Assembly: GCF_002866825.1 (NCBI RefSeq)
Contig: NZ_PKUS01000039.1
Coordinates: 1 to 54,246, forward strand
Length of the DNA stretch: 54,246 bases
Source of the DNA: Pseudohalioglobus lutimaris
GTDB lineage: Bacteria; Pseudomonadota; Gammaproteobacteria; Pseudomonadales; Halieaceae
Direction of reading: 5' to 3'
Shown here one piece after another: positions 28,114-39,998 of this stretch (positions are counted from its first letter, which is position 1; each line of letters begins with the position of its first letter). The position numbers and the translations under genes are program-made. Below the pieces are notes generated by a model that saw only the letters and a program-made list of their open reading frames with translations, did no database searches and had not been told where the DNA came from.

Positions 28114-28955
28114 ACGATGACCAATCCGGCAGTGAAGCTGGTGACAAGTCCTGGCTGGACAAAATAGGCCAGCTATTCTCCAGCGAGCCGCGCAATCGCG
28201 ATGACCTGTTGGACGTGCTGACTGTTGCTGCCGAAAACGAGGTGATAGACGAGGACGCCCACAGCATCATGGAAGGCGCCATGCAAGTCGCCGACATGCA
28301 GGCCAGGGATATCATGATCCCTCGCGCGCAGATGGTCGTCATCAAGGCGGAGTGCTCACTGGAGGAGATCCTGCCGCAGATCACCCGCTCCGCGCACTCC
28401 CGCTACCCGGTGGTGGGAGAAAACCCGGACGACATACTCGGGATCCTGCTGGCCAAAGACCTGTTACCGCAGATTCTCAATAAAGATCACAGCGACTTCA
28501 AAATCGTCTCTCTGCTGCGCCCGACAGTGGTGGTTCCCGAGAGCAAACGCCTGAACGTGCTGCTACGGGAGTTCCGTGAGAACCGCAACCACATGGCTAT
28601 CGTTATCGATGAGTACGGCGGTGTCGCCGGGCTGGTCACCATCGAGGACGTGCTCGAGGAAATTGTCGGCGAGATCGAGGATGAAACCGACGCAGAGGCC
28701 GATCGCTTTATCCGCAGAATTTCTGACGAGGACTACTTCATCAAGGCGTTGACTCCGATTGACGACTTCAATGAGTACTTCAAGACAGCGTTCCCGGACG
28801 AGGAATTCGACACCATAGGCGGTCTCGTCATGCAGGCCCTGGGCCACATGCCGACTCGCAATGAAGTGGCCGTCATCGATTCATTTGAGTTCAAGGTCAT
28901 CAATGCCGATCAGCGCAAGATCCACAGCCTGCGCATGCGTCCACTGGAGAACTGA
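28110..28955 (+). CDS. corC: CBS-domain protein CorC/YbeX
   Basis: This 281-residue cytoplasmic protein has an N-terminal segment of about 60 residues. Two CBS domains follow (about 68-190; [12 protein letters not shown] and [25 protein letters not shown]), then a CorC/HlyC C-terminal domain (about 205-280; [14 protein letters not shown]). CorC was linked to magnesium and cobalt efflux, and newer work ties YbeX to ribosome metabolism, matching its place after ybeZ-ybeY. The start overlaps the ybeY stop (ATGA). Lnt follows after nine bases. Confidence 0.93.
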   Translation: MNDDQSGSEAGDKSWLDKIGQLFSSEPRNRDDLLDVLTVAAENEVIDEDAHSIMEGAMQVADMQARDIMIPRAQMVVIKAECSLEEILPQITRSAHSRYPVVGENPDDILGILLAKDLLPQILNKDHSDFKIVSLLRPTVVVPESKRLNVLLREFRENRNHMAIVIDEYGGVAGLVTIEDVLEEIVGEIEDETDAEADRFIRRISDEDYFIKALTPIDDFNEYFKTAFPDEEFDTIGGLVMQALGHMPTRNEVAVIDSFEFKVINADQRKIHSLRMRPLEN

Positions 28956-28964
28956 GCCGCGCCC

Positions 28965-30488
28965 ATGGCCATCAGCCAGCGCGCTTTGAAGCTGTCTTTA
29001 CCACAGGTACTATTGCTAGGCCCCTGCAGCGGCGCACTGGTCACCCTCTCACTGGCGCCATTTGATATCTGGCCTGCAGGTATTCTCAGCTGCACCCTGC
29101 TGGCCTGGTTGCTGAGCACCTGTGATACAGGCCAGGCCCTGTGGCGCGGATGGTTGTATGGCCTGGGGCTTTTTGGCAGTGGCGTGTCCTGGGTTTATGT
29201 CAGCATCCATGTGCATGGCTATGCCCCGGTTCCACTGGCCGCCTTGCTGACAATTCTGTTCTGCGCGGGACTGGCCATTTTCACCGCGCTGTTTGCATGG
29301 AGCTATGTGCGCCTGGTCCGCCCTCTGCCAGGCGGCATGCTGGTGGGCTTTCCCCTTCTATGGGTATTGTTCGAGTGGCTGCGCAGCTGGCTTTTCACCG
29401 GCTTCCCCTGGTTAATGCTGGGCTATGCCCACGTGGACACCTGGATCGCCGGCTGGGCACCCATACTCGGGGTGTATGGCCTTTCTTTCATCTGTGCGCT
29501 CAGCGGCAGCTGCCTGTTTCTCGCCTGGCGCAGCAGACAAGCCGCCGCCGTCACCACCTATGCCGTGGTCATAGGCATTCTCTGGATCGGCGGCAGCATT
29601 CTCCAGCCCACTCAATGGGTGGCCCCCGCCAACGACCAGCCATTGAGCGTGGCGGTATATCAGCCCAACGTGCCTCAGGAACAGAAGTGGGATCGACGCT
29701 ATTACTACCCTATTCTGGAGCAACTGGAAGCCGCCAGCATGCCGCTGATGGGTGCCGACATCCTGGTCTGGCCGGAAGCCGCCGTCCCCAACTACTACCA
29801 GAACGCCCGCCCGTTCATCGACGCTGTCGCCGCCAATGCGGGCATGGTAGAGACCACACTCATTACCGGCATTCCCTTCCGCCCGGAGGGCGGTGAGCAA
29901 TATCACAACAGTATTGTCGCCCTGGGCCAGGGATCGGGCGTCTACCATAAGCAGCGCCTGGTGCCGTTTGGTGAGTATGTACCGCTGGAGAACCTGCTGC
30001 GCGGGGTAATCGCTTTTTTCGACCTGCCGATGTCAGCATTCACCCGCGGCCCGGCCGACCAGGCGCCCTTACAGGCCGGGGCCTTCCGCCTGGCGCCTTT
30101 CATCTGCTACGAGATTGTCTACCCTGATCTGGTCGCCCGTAGCGCGCGCAATGCCGATCTGCTGGTTACCATCAGCAACGACAGTTGGTTCGGTGACTCA
30201 ATTGGACCTTTGCAGCACCTGCAGATGGCACAGATGCGCGCGCTGGAGAACGGCCGCTACCTGATCCGCGGTACCAATAACGGGGTGTCGGCGATCATTG
30301 ATCACCAGGGGCAGATCGTTACCGCCAGCGAGCGCTTTGTCGAAACCAGCCTGCTGGGAGAGGTAGAGACAATGCTGGGCAATACGCCCTTCAGTAGCTT
30401 TGGCTCCACCCCCGTCATCCTTGGCTGCGGTATCGGGCTGGCCCTGATGTACCTCATCTTTCTGGGGCTGTGGCGCGACAGTGACTGA
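28965..30488 (+). CDS. lnt: Apolipoprotein N-acyltransferase
   Basis: Lnt transfers the third acyl chain from phospholipid to the N-terminal cysteine of lipoproteins in the inner membrane. The 507-residue protein has about six membrane helices in the first 210 residues and one at the C-terminus, flanking a periplasmic nitrilase domain. The catalytic triad is visible: Glu in WPEAAVPN (near 270), Lys in HKQRLVPFGEY (near 328) and Cys in FICYEIVYPD (near 381). Length and motifs are normal. It closes the ybeZ-ybeY-corC-lnt unit; leuS follows after 128 bases. Confidence 0.95.
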   Translation: MAISQRALKLSLPQVLLLGPCSGALVTLSLAPFDIWPAGILSCTLLAWLLSTCDTGQALWRGWLYGLGLFGSGVSWVYVSIHVHGYAPVPLAALLTILFCAGLAIFTALFAWSYVRLVRPLPGGMLVGFPLLWVLFEWLRSWLFTGFPWLMLGYAHVDTWIAGWAPILGVYGLSFICALSGSCLFLAWRSRQAAAVTTYAVVIGILWIGGSILQPTQWVAPANDQPLSVAVYQPNVPQEQKWDRRYYYPILEQLEAASMPLMGADILVWPEAAVPNYYQNARPFIDAVAANAGMVETTLITGIPFRPEGGEQYHNSIVALGQGSGVYHKQRLVPFGEYVPLENLLRGVIAFFDLPMSAFTRGPADQAPLQAGAFRLAPFICYEIVYPDLVARSARNADLLVTISNDSWFGDSIGPLQHLQMAQMRALENGRYLIRGTNNGVSAIIDHQGQIVTASERFVETSLLGEVETMLGNTPFSSFGSTPVILGCGIGLALMYLIFLGLWRDSD

Positions 30489-30568
30489 CTTTGCCGCACC
30501 ATAGCTGTCTCAGGGCAACGCGGCATGTTACGCCGCAACGCTTAGCGGGCCAGGGCTTTTGCTGGTAG

Positions 30569-33076
<2,508 letters not shown>

Positions 33077-33095
33077 CCTCACCGGGATACTTATC

Positions 33096-33614
33096 ATGCA
33101 GCGGCGCCTCGCCACAGTTTTTCTCCTGCTCGGCGCAACCCTGCTGTTGTCTGCCTGTGGCTTTCAACTGCGCGGGACCGGTGATATTGCTGTTTCCGAC
33201 CAGTGGCGCTCCATGTACCTGGTCAGCAGTAACCCCAACAGCGAGTTCAGCCGGGAAGTTAAAACCCGCTTCGCCGCCAATGGGGTCGAGTGGCAGGAAG
33301 ACAAAGCCAACGCCAACTTTCAGCTGGTACTGGGCCCGGAGCGCTTCAGCCAGCGCAACCTGTCGCTCAACGCGGAGGCCCGCGCAGCAGAATTTGAGCT
33401 CACCATGCGTTCCACCTTCTCGGTGCGCGATAACTCCGGCAAGGAAACCATGAGCGACACCACTGGCTCTGTGGTCAAGCAAATGGAAAACGACCCCAGC
33501 AACGTGGTGGGCAAGGCTGAGGAAATCCGCATACTCAAGTCGGAGATGCGCGGCGAACTCGCCCAGCAGATATTGCGCCGTATTGCCTTTTTTGCCGCTA
33601 GTCAGGAAGGCTGA
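33096..33614 (+). CDS. lptE: LPS-assembly lipoprotein LptE
   Basis: LptE is the outer-membrane lipoprotein that plugs the LptD barrel and helps insert LPS. The 172-residue product begins MQRRLATVFLLLGATLLLSAC, a lipoprotein signal with lipobox LSAC, followed by GFQLRGTG, the family's hallmark start of the mature protein. I chose the ATG at 33096 because the signal peptide begins there; an upstream start lies within the end of leuS. The stop overlaps the holA start as TGATG. Confidence 0.93.
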   Translation: MQRRLATVFLLLGATLLLSACGFQLRGTGDIAVSDQWRSMYLVSSNPNSEFSREVKTRFAANGVEWQEDKANANFQLVLGPERFSQRNLSLNAEARAAEFELTMRSTFSVRDNSGKETMSDTTGSVVKQMENDPSNVVGKAEEIRILKSEMRGELAQQILRRIAFFAASQEG

Positions 33615-34621
33615 TGCGTCTCTATCCGGAGAAACTCGCCGGACAGCTCAAACAACAACTACTGCCGGTTTACCTGGTCAGTGGCGACGAACCGCTGCTG
33701 GTACAGGAGTGCTGTGACCTGGTGCGACAGGCCGCGCGCGATGCCGGCTGCACGGACCGGGAAGTGATCGAAGCCGGCGCACCCGGGTTCAAATGGGCCG
33801 ACATTATTGCCAGCGCCTCCAGTATGTCTTTGTTCGCCGAGCGCAAGCTGGTGGAATTGCGCATTCCCAGCGGGAAGCCGGGGGCAGAGGGCAGTAAGGC
33901 ACTACTGGAATATCTCGATATCAGCGCCAGTGGCGAGGACATACTGCTGATTGTCGCCGGTAAGATCGACAAACAATCGACCAACAGCAAGTGGTACAAA
34001 GCGCTGGATAATGCGGGGGCAACGCTGCAGATCTGGCCGATTGAAGCCAAAGACCTGCCGCGCTGGTTACAGCAGCGGGTACGCGCCGCCGGCATGGGTA
34101 TTGATAACGACGCCCTGCAACTGCTTTGTGATCGAGTCGAAGGCAACCTGCTGGCCGCCGTGCAGGAGGTCGAAAAGCTGAAACTACTGGCCGCTAATGG
34201 GCAGGTCAGCGCCGAAACGGTGACCCGCTCCGTGTCCAATAACGCCCGCTATAACCTGTTCGACATGACTGACCATGCGCTTCGCGGCGATGCGACAGCC
34301 AGTCTGAAAATGCTGCACGGTCTGCGCAGTGAAGGGACAGAACCCACGGTTGCGCTATGGGCATTGCTGCGAGAGATACGGACTCTGCATCAAGCCCGGG
34401 CAGCCGTTGATAAGGGGCAGAGCCAGCAACAGGCCCTGGGCGCGCTGCGCGTGTGGAAAAATCGCATGGGACTGATGCAGTCAGCACTGTCCCGACACAA
34501 CACAGCCTCTCTTATTGGCCTGCTGGACCAGGCCACCCGCGTGGATGGCAGCATCAAGGGCTATGCCGGCGGCAGGCCCTGGGACAACCTGGATGCCCTG
34601 GTGGTGGCCCTGGCCCGGTGA
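33614..34621 (+). CDS. holA: DNA polymerase III subunit delta
   Basis: HolA is the clamp-loader wrench that opens the beta clamp. The 335-residue product shows the family start MRLYPEKLAGQLKQQLLPVYLVSGDEPLLVQE, a RecA-like domain I with SSMSLFAERKLVELRIPSG (the clamp-contact region), and the C-terminal collar domain. The usual Walker motifs are missing, as expected for delta. It is co-translated with lptE through a TGATG overlap. An inverted repeat just downstream may end the transcript. Confidence 0.94.
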   Translation: MRLYPEKLAGQLKQQLLPVYLVSGDEPLLVQECCDLVRQAARDAGCTDREVIEAGAPGFKWADIIASASSMSLFAERKLVELRIPSGKPGAEGSKALLEYLDISASGEDILLIVAGKIDKQSTNSKWYKALDNAGATLQIWPIEAKDLPRWLQQRVRAAGMGIDNDALQLLCDRVEGNLLAAVQEVEKLKLLAANGQVSAETVTRSVSNNARYNLFDMTDHALRGDATASLKMLHGLRSEGTEPTVALWALLREIRTLHQARAAVDKGQSQQQALGALRVWKNRMGLMQSALSRHNTASLIGLLDQATRVDGSIKGYAGGRPWDNLDALVVALAR

Positions 34622-34622
34622 T

Positions 34623-34655
34623 CCGGGCTCCCGGCGCATTAGCACGGGAACCCGG
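34623..34655 (+). terminator. Possible terminator stem-loop after holA
   Basis: CCGGGCTCCCG and CGGGAACCCGG form an 11-base stem with one mismatch around an 11-base loop, directly after the holA stop. No uninterrupted T-run follows, so it may be only a weak or 3'-stabilising structure. Confidence 0.4.
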
Positions 34656-34746
34656 GACCTCAATTACCTGTCGCCTTTTAAGACATATCCTGTTTTTGTC
34701 AATTAATACCCCCGCCAGCTACCTTGCATTCTGCCTATTACGCAAC

Positions 34747-34766
34747 TACTGTATATAAAACCAGTG
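34747..34766 (+). promoter_or_regulatory. LexA box upstream of imuA
   Basis: TACTGTATATAAAACCAGTG contains CTG-N10-CAG with the AT-rich core of gammaproteobacterial SOS boxes. It ends 28 bases before the imuA ATG, a normal place for a LexA operator overlapping the promoter. Confidence 0.85.
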
Positions 34767-34794
34767 TTCAAACATACAGTTAACGGTGGCAGAT

Positions 34795-35520
34795 ATGAAC
34801 GAAGCACTACAGCAGGTCATCAACCGGAGTGATACCTGGCAGGGGCCCTTCTCCAACCATAGGCTCTGCTCCAACAGCGACCGGCACGGACAGGGAGACA
34901 TACTGCATAGCGGCTACAGCACCCTTGATGCCCAGTTGCACAGCGGTGGCTGGCCACGGGGCAGCGGCATCGAGGTGCTCAGCGACGGCTGCGGCCTGGG
35001 TTCAATGGGCTTGTTCCTGCCCGCCATGGAAAAGCTTAGCGCAGAGGGGCGTTGGCAGGTGTTCATCGCCCCGCCCTTCACTCCCTATGCACCACTGCTC
35101 AAGGCCAGGGGCATAGATACGGAACAAGTGCTGCTGGTGCATCCGAAAAGTCGTGAGGACCTGCTCTGGGCTACCGAGCAGGCATTGCGCAGCACCACCT
35201 CCAGTGCGGTATTCAGTTGGCTGGGAGCACATAACTACAGCTATACGGAGTTACGTAAGCTGCAATTGGCCGCCAGCGCGAGTGATAGCCTGTCAGTATT
35301 GTTCCGTCCGCTTGATGCCGCTCGCAATCATGCACCCGCCAGCCTGCGCCTGCAGATGCGCGAATATCGCAGGGTGCATATCCTCAAACAGCGTGGTGGC
35401 AACCAGGGCCTGGATGTTGACCTGCCGCCAGCAGAAGACGTACCGGAGCACCCCCAGCTGTGGGAAGTTCCCGTATGGCAGGAGAGCCCGCAAGCGCAAT
35501 CAGCATTTTCCTTCGCCTGA
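34795..35520 (+). CDS. imuA: Translesion-synthesis accessory protein ImuA
   Basis: This 241-residue RecA/SulA-like protein of the ImuA family takes part with ImuB and DnaE2 in error-prone bypass of DNA damage. After a family-type start (LHSGGWPRGSGIEVL near residue 45), the P-loop position reads SDGCGLGSMGL, which lacks the canonical GKT, as in known ImuA. The region VFSWLGAHNYSYTELRKLQLAA matches the RecA-like core. A LexA box sits 28 bases upstream. I chose the ATG at 34795, with GGTGG six bases before it, over a GTG nine bases earlier. Unusually, the next gene is not imuB. Confidence 0.83.
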   Translation: MNEALQQVINRSDTWQGPFSNHRLCSNSDRHGQGDILHSGYSTLDAQLHSGGWPRGSGIEVLSDGCGLGSMGLFLPAMEKLSAEGRWQVFIAPPFTPYAPLLKARGIDTEQVLLVHPKSREDLLWATEQALRSTTSSAVFSWLGAHNYSYTELRKLQLAASASDSLSVLFRPLDAARNHAPASLRLQMREYRRVHILKQRGGNQGLDVDLPPAEDVPEHPQLWEVPVWQESPQAQSAFSFA

Positions 35521-35761
35521 CCCGGTCCGCCCCCGGGCACCTTGTAGCACTGCATCACCCTGAGAGCCATATCACATTCGCGCCCGGCTTTATCTCCGGG
35601 GGCGGAGATTTTGTGGCCGTAACCAGCAATCCACTATAAAACGGTGTACCAGCCCCAACCATTATAAGAGCACCTACTAGCGCACTGAAGGGAATAATCG
35701 GTATGATTCGCTGACCGGCGAGAAACCCTCTCGACCCCGGAACCAGTAACCACTCCCGATT

Positions 35762-37918
35762 ATGGACAATACCATTTACGGTTTTAACCACAACCCATTC
35801 GCGACAAGCCCGGGGCCACGCTCCGTGTTCCCCCATGAAGCCTATCGCGGTGCGCGCAGCTCGCTGGAATATGCGCTGATGGACGGCACCGGCATGGTGG
35901 TGATTGCCGGTGAGCAGGGAACCGGAAAACATACGCTGATCAAGGACTTGCTGTCGCGATACCCGCTGAATGATCTGGAAGTAGGACAATGCTCAGCCGC
36001 AGACGATAACCACGGTGAACTGCTGAGCCAGGTCGCATCTGCATTTGGTATCCGGTTATCCAAACAGGATGATGACCATGCGATTCCTGCCTTGAAACAA
36101 TACCTCGATAAGAAGCACGCTGAAAAAAAGAAGGCGTTGCTGGTCATTCAAAATGCAGACAACCTGGACATCGAAGACCTGGAAAAGCTAAGAGCGGTCA
36201 AATCCAGAGACGACCACTCCTCTGCCGCGCTGCGCATATATCTCCTGGGTCTCCCTGGTATACAACAACTGATCAATGACTTTACTGATAAACACCCCCA
36301 GGGAGACGCTGTAACCCATATCCACCTCGGGCCTATGCACAGGGCAGAGGAGACGCGGGCATATATCGAGCAACACCTGAGAGATGCCGGTTGGGAGGGA
36401 CGCCCGGAGTTGGCCGATGACGCCCTGTCACTGTTGCACAGTTGTAGCCGGGGCATCCCTGGCACCATCGACCCTATCTGTTTTCGCCTGTTGGAGAACG
36501 GCAATAGCGCAGGTAAAACCCGGCTGGATGCAGCGGACGTTGAGCGCGCTGCTGAGCAGGTCGGCTCCGGCTCCGTCATTGACGCCGCTATAGAGAGTGC
36601 TGACAGCGTCGCGAACAGCAGTGAGGAAGAACACGAGGAAGGCCCCGCAAAGCAAACAACACCCGCACCACCGCCACCTGCACCTCGCAAACGCAGGCGC
36701 AAACGTAAAAAGCCACGGCCAGCCGCCGTGGCAGCTCCCGTCGAAAAAACCGAAAATGATCCGCCATTCACTATTGAACCGGTCGATTTGACAGGCATCA
36801 GGCCCGAACCGGACATTGATATGGTGGAGCGACAGCATGCTCCGGTGACAAAGCCTCGTACACGGAAGCCTGAGCACAAGGGAGGGCGCTGGGGTGGAAT
36901 GCTGCTAGTGGTGCTATTTATCGTTCTTGTGATTGTCGCCGGGGCTTACTGGGACCTCAGCAATGCGCGCCGATTGATGCAAATAGAGCCCATCGCGGAA
37001 GCCCTGCATGCGCTTGGTATCGTTTCCCTGTTACCCCAGGCAGGCGATCCGCCAATGGCAGTGCATGCTGATGCGCACACTTTGAACCGCAACTCGCTCA
37101 ACACGATGACGCCTGACACTGGCGAGACCTTCTCCTCGCCGACTGAAGATTCAATGCCTGCGCAGTCCCTTCCGGTGCAGCAGCAGGAAGCTCTCTCTGC
37201 CAGCCAACCCCCAGAAGCCGATACGGGAGAACGCGTAAAGCGTGACGAAGTACTGGCCATAGCCAACAGAGAAGGGGACGCTGCCGGGCAACAAACCTCC
37301 CTTCCCGCATCGTCCTCAGTGCAAAGTGACACAGCAGGCCAACTGGAGTCTGAGCAACCAGACGGATTAACCCCTGATATCAGTGACCCGGGGCCTGCAA
37401 ACCTGGGCACAGGTATAGATACAGAAGAGGCGCGGGCAGAGCCAGGGGAACCTACCGGGCCGCGAATAACATTGCTGCTACCCACCGGCTCCTCCCAACG
37501 CTTCATCGATCTGGCGCTCAAAAACAGGGGTCGCGGTTTGATCATCACCCCGGAATTGGGCACCGCGCTACAACCCTACGCTGACAGACTACTGTGGCAA
37601 CGTGACGGCACACTCCAGGTCATACCCAAGGGTCTCAATACCCTGACTGGCGAATATGCTCCTCTGGAGTTGCAGGAATCCGTCGATGGAATCGCATTCG
37701 TGATCAGGAACTTTCGCGGCGTTGGCCTGTTGATTCGCCAGACTGCCGGCGGCATGGCGCAACAACGCCTGCCCTCATCTGCTTTAGAACTGGTAGAGTC
37801 CCGGTTGCGCAACAAGGAATTTGCCATGCGTGAAGTCCCATTGGTAAAAGCGCTCTCCGCGAACACGATCGCTGGGGAGCCCGCACCGCTATACCTTCTG
37901 GTAGTACCACACCGCTAA
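35762..37918 (+). CDS. Membrane-anchored ExeA-like AAA protein with degenerate Walker B
   Basis: This is a 718-residue protein of unknown function. Residues 1-275 are an ExeA-like AAA domain (YGFNHNPFATSPGPRSVFP start, Walker A GEQGTGKHT at 50-58). The Walker B position (128-134) reads VIQNADN, where the ATPase at 16491 has IVDEAQN; the acidic pair is lost, so hydrolysis is doubtful. A Pro/Arg/Lys-rich linker (about 295-325) leads to one membrane helix at about 379-397. An acidic, disordered periplasmic stretch follows (about 400-560), then a compact C-terminal domain (about 562-718) that I do not recognise; it is not clearly a SPOR domain. The layout resembles DamX, or ExeA with a cell-wall tail. 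It lies between imuA and imuB with no LexA box of its own. Confidence 0.7.
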   Translation: MDNTIYGFNHNPFATSPGPRSVFPHEAYRGARSSLEYALMDGTGMVVIAGEQGTGKHTLIKDLLSRYPLNDLEVGQCSAADDNHGELLSQVASAFGIRLSKQDDDHAIPALKQYLDKKHAEKKKALLVIQNADNLDIEDLEKLRAVKSRDDHSSAALRIYLLGLPGIQQLINDFTDKHPQGDAVTHIHLGPMHRAEETRAYIEQHLRDAGWEGRPELADDALSLLHSCSRGIPGTIDPICFRLLENGNSAGKTRLDAADVERAAEQVGSGSVIDAAIESADSVANSSEEEHEEGPAKQTTPAPPPPAPRKRRRKRKKPRPAAVAAPVEKTENDPPFTIEPVDLTGIRPEPDIDMVERQHAPVTKPRTRKPEHKGGRWGGMLLVVLFIVLVIVAGAYWDLSNARRLMQIEPIAEALHALGIVSLLPQAGDPPMAVHADAHTLNRNSLNTMTPDTGETFSSPTEDSMPAQSLPVQQQEALSASQPPEADTGERVKRDEVLAIANREGDAAGQQTSLPASSSVQSDTAGQLESEQPDGLTPDISDPGPANLGTGIDTEEARAEPGEPTGPRITLLLPTGSSQRFIDLALKNRGRGLIITPELGTALQPYADRLLWQRDGTLQVIPKGLNTLTGEYAPLELQESVDGIAFVIRNFRGVGLLIRQTAGGMAQQRLPSSALELVESRLRNKEFAMREVPLVKALSANTIAGEPAPLYLLVVPHR

Positions 37919-38097
37919 CCCTTTGTTTTGAATAGTTACCGGCGCGCCAATCCCGGCCCGGCAGCTCTCCCTGGACCTGACACCCCTTCGCCTCACAGCA
38001 TCATGGCGCTGCGTCATGCAGCAGACATCCTGCTACCTGCAAACTGATATAATCGCCCTCCCTGAGTTGAGGCCGGACGTCGGCCGCGGAGAGAAAT

Positions 38098-38310
38098 GTG
38101 GACGCGTGGCTGACCGATTACGGCGTCACCATCGGTGTCGGTGCACTGATCCTGTTTATGATCTTTATTGTCTGGGACCTGGCCAGACGCAGTAATGCCG
38201 GCAAGTTTGGCACCATGATCCTCTATATAGGCCTGGCCATGGGTATCTTTGGCTTTCTGATAAAATTCATTATTACCTATCTGCTGGAAAATGCAGCCGG
38301 CGGAGGCTGA
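38098..38310 (+). CDS. DUF2788 small membrane protein
   Basis: This 70-residue protein has two membrane helices (about 8-28 and 38-60) joined by the basic loop DLARRSNAGKFGT, which is the DUF2788 signature. Its function is unknown. It starts with GTG at 38098, with GGAGAG about six bases before; an overlapping ATG is out of frame. The family is common in Pseudomonas, Cellvibrio and relatives. It lies 180 bases after the AAA protein and just before the LexA box of imuB. Confidence 0.8.
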   Translation: MDAWLTDYGVTIGVGALILFMIFIVWDLARRSNAGKFGTMILYIGLAMGIFGFLIKFIITYLLENAAGGG

Positions 38311-38382
38311 CCTCCGCCTGCTCAATCAGTCCGCGCGATTAAGCGACACGCGGCATTCACCCCGATAGACATTTGTTCAGGC

Positions 38383-38418
38383 TTCACCAATACTGTATAT
38401 ATGTACAGTATTGGTGAA
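38383..38418 (+). promoter_or_regulatory. LexA box within a 36-base palindrome upstream of imuB
   Basis: The core at 38391-38410 is TACTGTATATATGTACAGTA, a near-perfect SOS box (CTG-N10-CAG). The symmetry continues eight bases further on each side (TTCACCAA and TTGGTGAA), giving a 36-base palindrome with a single mismatched pair. It ends 56 bases before the imuB ATG. Confidence 0.9.
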
Positions 38419-38474
38419 TTTAAACTGGGCTCATTGCCCCCTGGATATTACAGGCAGCCGGCAGGGTGCATGTT

Positions 38475-39899
38475 ATGAGCCTGTGGCTGTGTCTGCGCTT
38501 TCACCAATTACCACTGCAGTGCCTGAACCGTTCAGAAGAGCTGGCAGTGGCAATACTGGTAAAGCAACGGGTATTGCGCGCCAATGATTATGCCGCTGGC
38601 CTGGGTATACGCGAGGGGATGGGAGCGGGCACCGTGCGCGCCCTGCTCGACAACGAGGCAGTACAACTACTGGAACGCGACACCACTGCCGAGGCTCAAT
38701 GCCTGCAGCAACTGTGTTGCTGGGCCTACAGCATTACCCCATCCCTGCACCCATACAGGGAAGACTGCCTGCAACTGGAAATTGGTAGTTGCCTGAGCCT
38801 GTTTCGGGGACTGCACAGGCTGCTGGCAGAAGTGCGCGTCGGCATAAGCAATCGCGGTTTCCGGGTGGAATATGGGCTGGCAGAGACACCCGGGGCTGCC
38901 TGGCTGCTATCTTTCAGTGACACAGACCAGGTTGCAGACTACCAGAATCCACTCCGTGACCGCCTGGCACCGCTCCCCCTGAGCCTGCTCACAGAGCATG
39001 TTACGGCTGTTGATTCACTGCGCCGGGCCGGACTGCATACCTTCGGCTGCCTTTTTGCCCTGCCCCCTGCCGCCCTGGCGCGGCGCTGCGGAGCCGGGTT
39101 CACTGAGTTTTTACAACAGGTGCTCGGGCAGCAGGCAGATCTGCGACCGGATTACCAGCCGCCGGTAAACTTCAGCGACGAGTACTGGTTTGGCTACGAG
39201 GTGCGTGTCAACGACGAACTGCTGCCCGCGGTGCAGCTATTGCTGCAGTCAATGTGCCGGTTTCTGCGCAACACACAGTTACAAACGACAGAGATTCACT
39301 GGCAGCTGGTAGGCATTGACCACTCGCTGCGCGAAATCTGTGTGCGCAGCACATCCGGGCACAGCCACTGGGAGAATTGGTATCAGCTTACCCTTATCCG
39401 CTTTGACCAACTGGAGCTGAAAACCGGGGTGGAAGGCCTTAACCTGGCCTGCCACCAACTGCATAGCGGTCAATTGGAAAATATCGATTTGTTCAGCCCC
39501 CGCACGCAGCGCGAGCCGCTTTCCGGATTGCTGGACAGGCTGCGCAATCGACTGGGGTTACAAGCTGTGGAAAAAGTCGGCACTCGCAGCGAACACCTGC
39601 CGGAACTGGCCCTGCATATATGCCAGGACAATCCCGCCAATGAAAACGGTGGCCAACTGCACAACCAGCGTCCATTCTGGCTGATGCCGGCCCCCCAGGC
39701 CCTTGACAGAAAACAGGGTCGACTGCGCTGGCAGGGCAAATTAGAACTGGTTTATGGTCCGGAACGTATAGAAGATAACTGGTGGCAGCAGGCTGTCAGT
39801 CGCGATTACTACATCGCCAGAGGAGATGGGGGGCAACACTACTGGGTATTTCGCGACAGGCTTGACACTGGCTGGTACATTCACGGCATTTTTGCATAA
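38475..39899 (+). CDS. imuB: Y-family polymerase-like protein ImuB
   Basis: This 474-residue protein is related to Y-family polymerases but catalytically inactive in known cases. It bridges ImuA, DnaE2 and the beta clamp. The start MSLWLCLRFHQLPLQCL has the ImuB signature in place of the metal-binding FIHIDMDxFF of active polymerases, and no SExD motif is visible near residue 100. The thumb/HhH part (LRRAGLHTFGCLFALPPAALARR) lies near 180, then a little-finger-like domain. NIDLF near residue 335 could be a weak clamp-binding pentapeptide. The ATG at 38475 is preferred over a GTG nine bases upstream because the family start begins there. A strong LexA box precedes it; dnaE2 does not follow. 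Confidence 0.85.
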   Translation: MSLWLCLRFHQLPLQCLNRSEELAVAILVKQRVLRANDYAAGLGIREGMGAGTVRALLDNEAVQLLERDTTAEAQCLQQLCCWAYSITPSLHPYREDCLQLEIGSCLSLFRGLHRLLAEVRVGISNRGFRVEYGLAETPGAAWLLSFSDTDQVADYQNPLRDRLAPLPLSLLTEHVTAVDSLRRAGLHTFGCLFALPPAALARRCGAGFTEFLQQVLGQQADLRPDYQPPVNFSDEYWFGYEVRVNDELLPAVQLLLQSMCRFLRNTQLQTTEIHWQLVGIDHSLREICVRSTSGHSHWENWYQLTLIRFDQLELKTGVEGLNLACHQLHSGQLENIDLFSPRTQREPLSGLLDRLRNRLGLQAVEKVGTRSEHLPELALHICQDNPANENGGQLHNQRPFWLMPAPQALDRKQGRLRWQGKLELVYGPERIEDNWWQQAVSRDYYIARGDGGQHYWVFRDRLDTGWYIHGIFA

Positions 39900-39998
39900 C
39901 CTTTGCACCAGCTGGCCGCACAGCACGATATTAGGGTGCTAATTCTAATTCACTAGCGGAAAATGGCACTGTAGGCCGACGAAAAGGTTTTGGAGCTA

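Noticed and set aside
35555-35989. Minus-strand open frame overlapping the start of the AAA protein
   Set aside because: It has no family similarity and is the antisense shadow of a better-supported gene.
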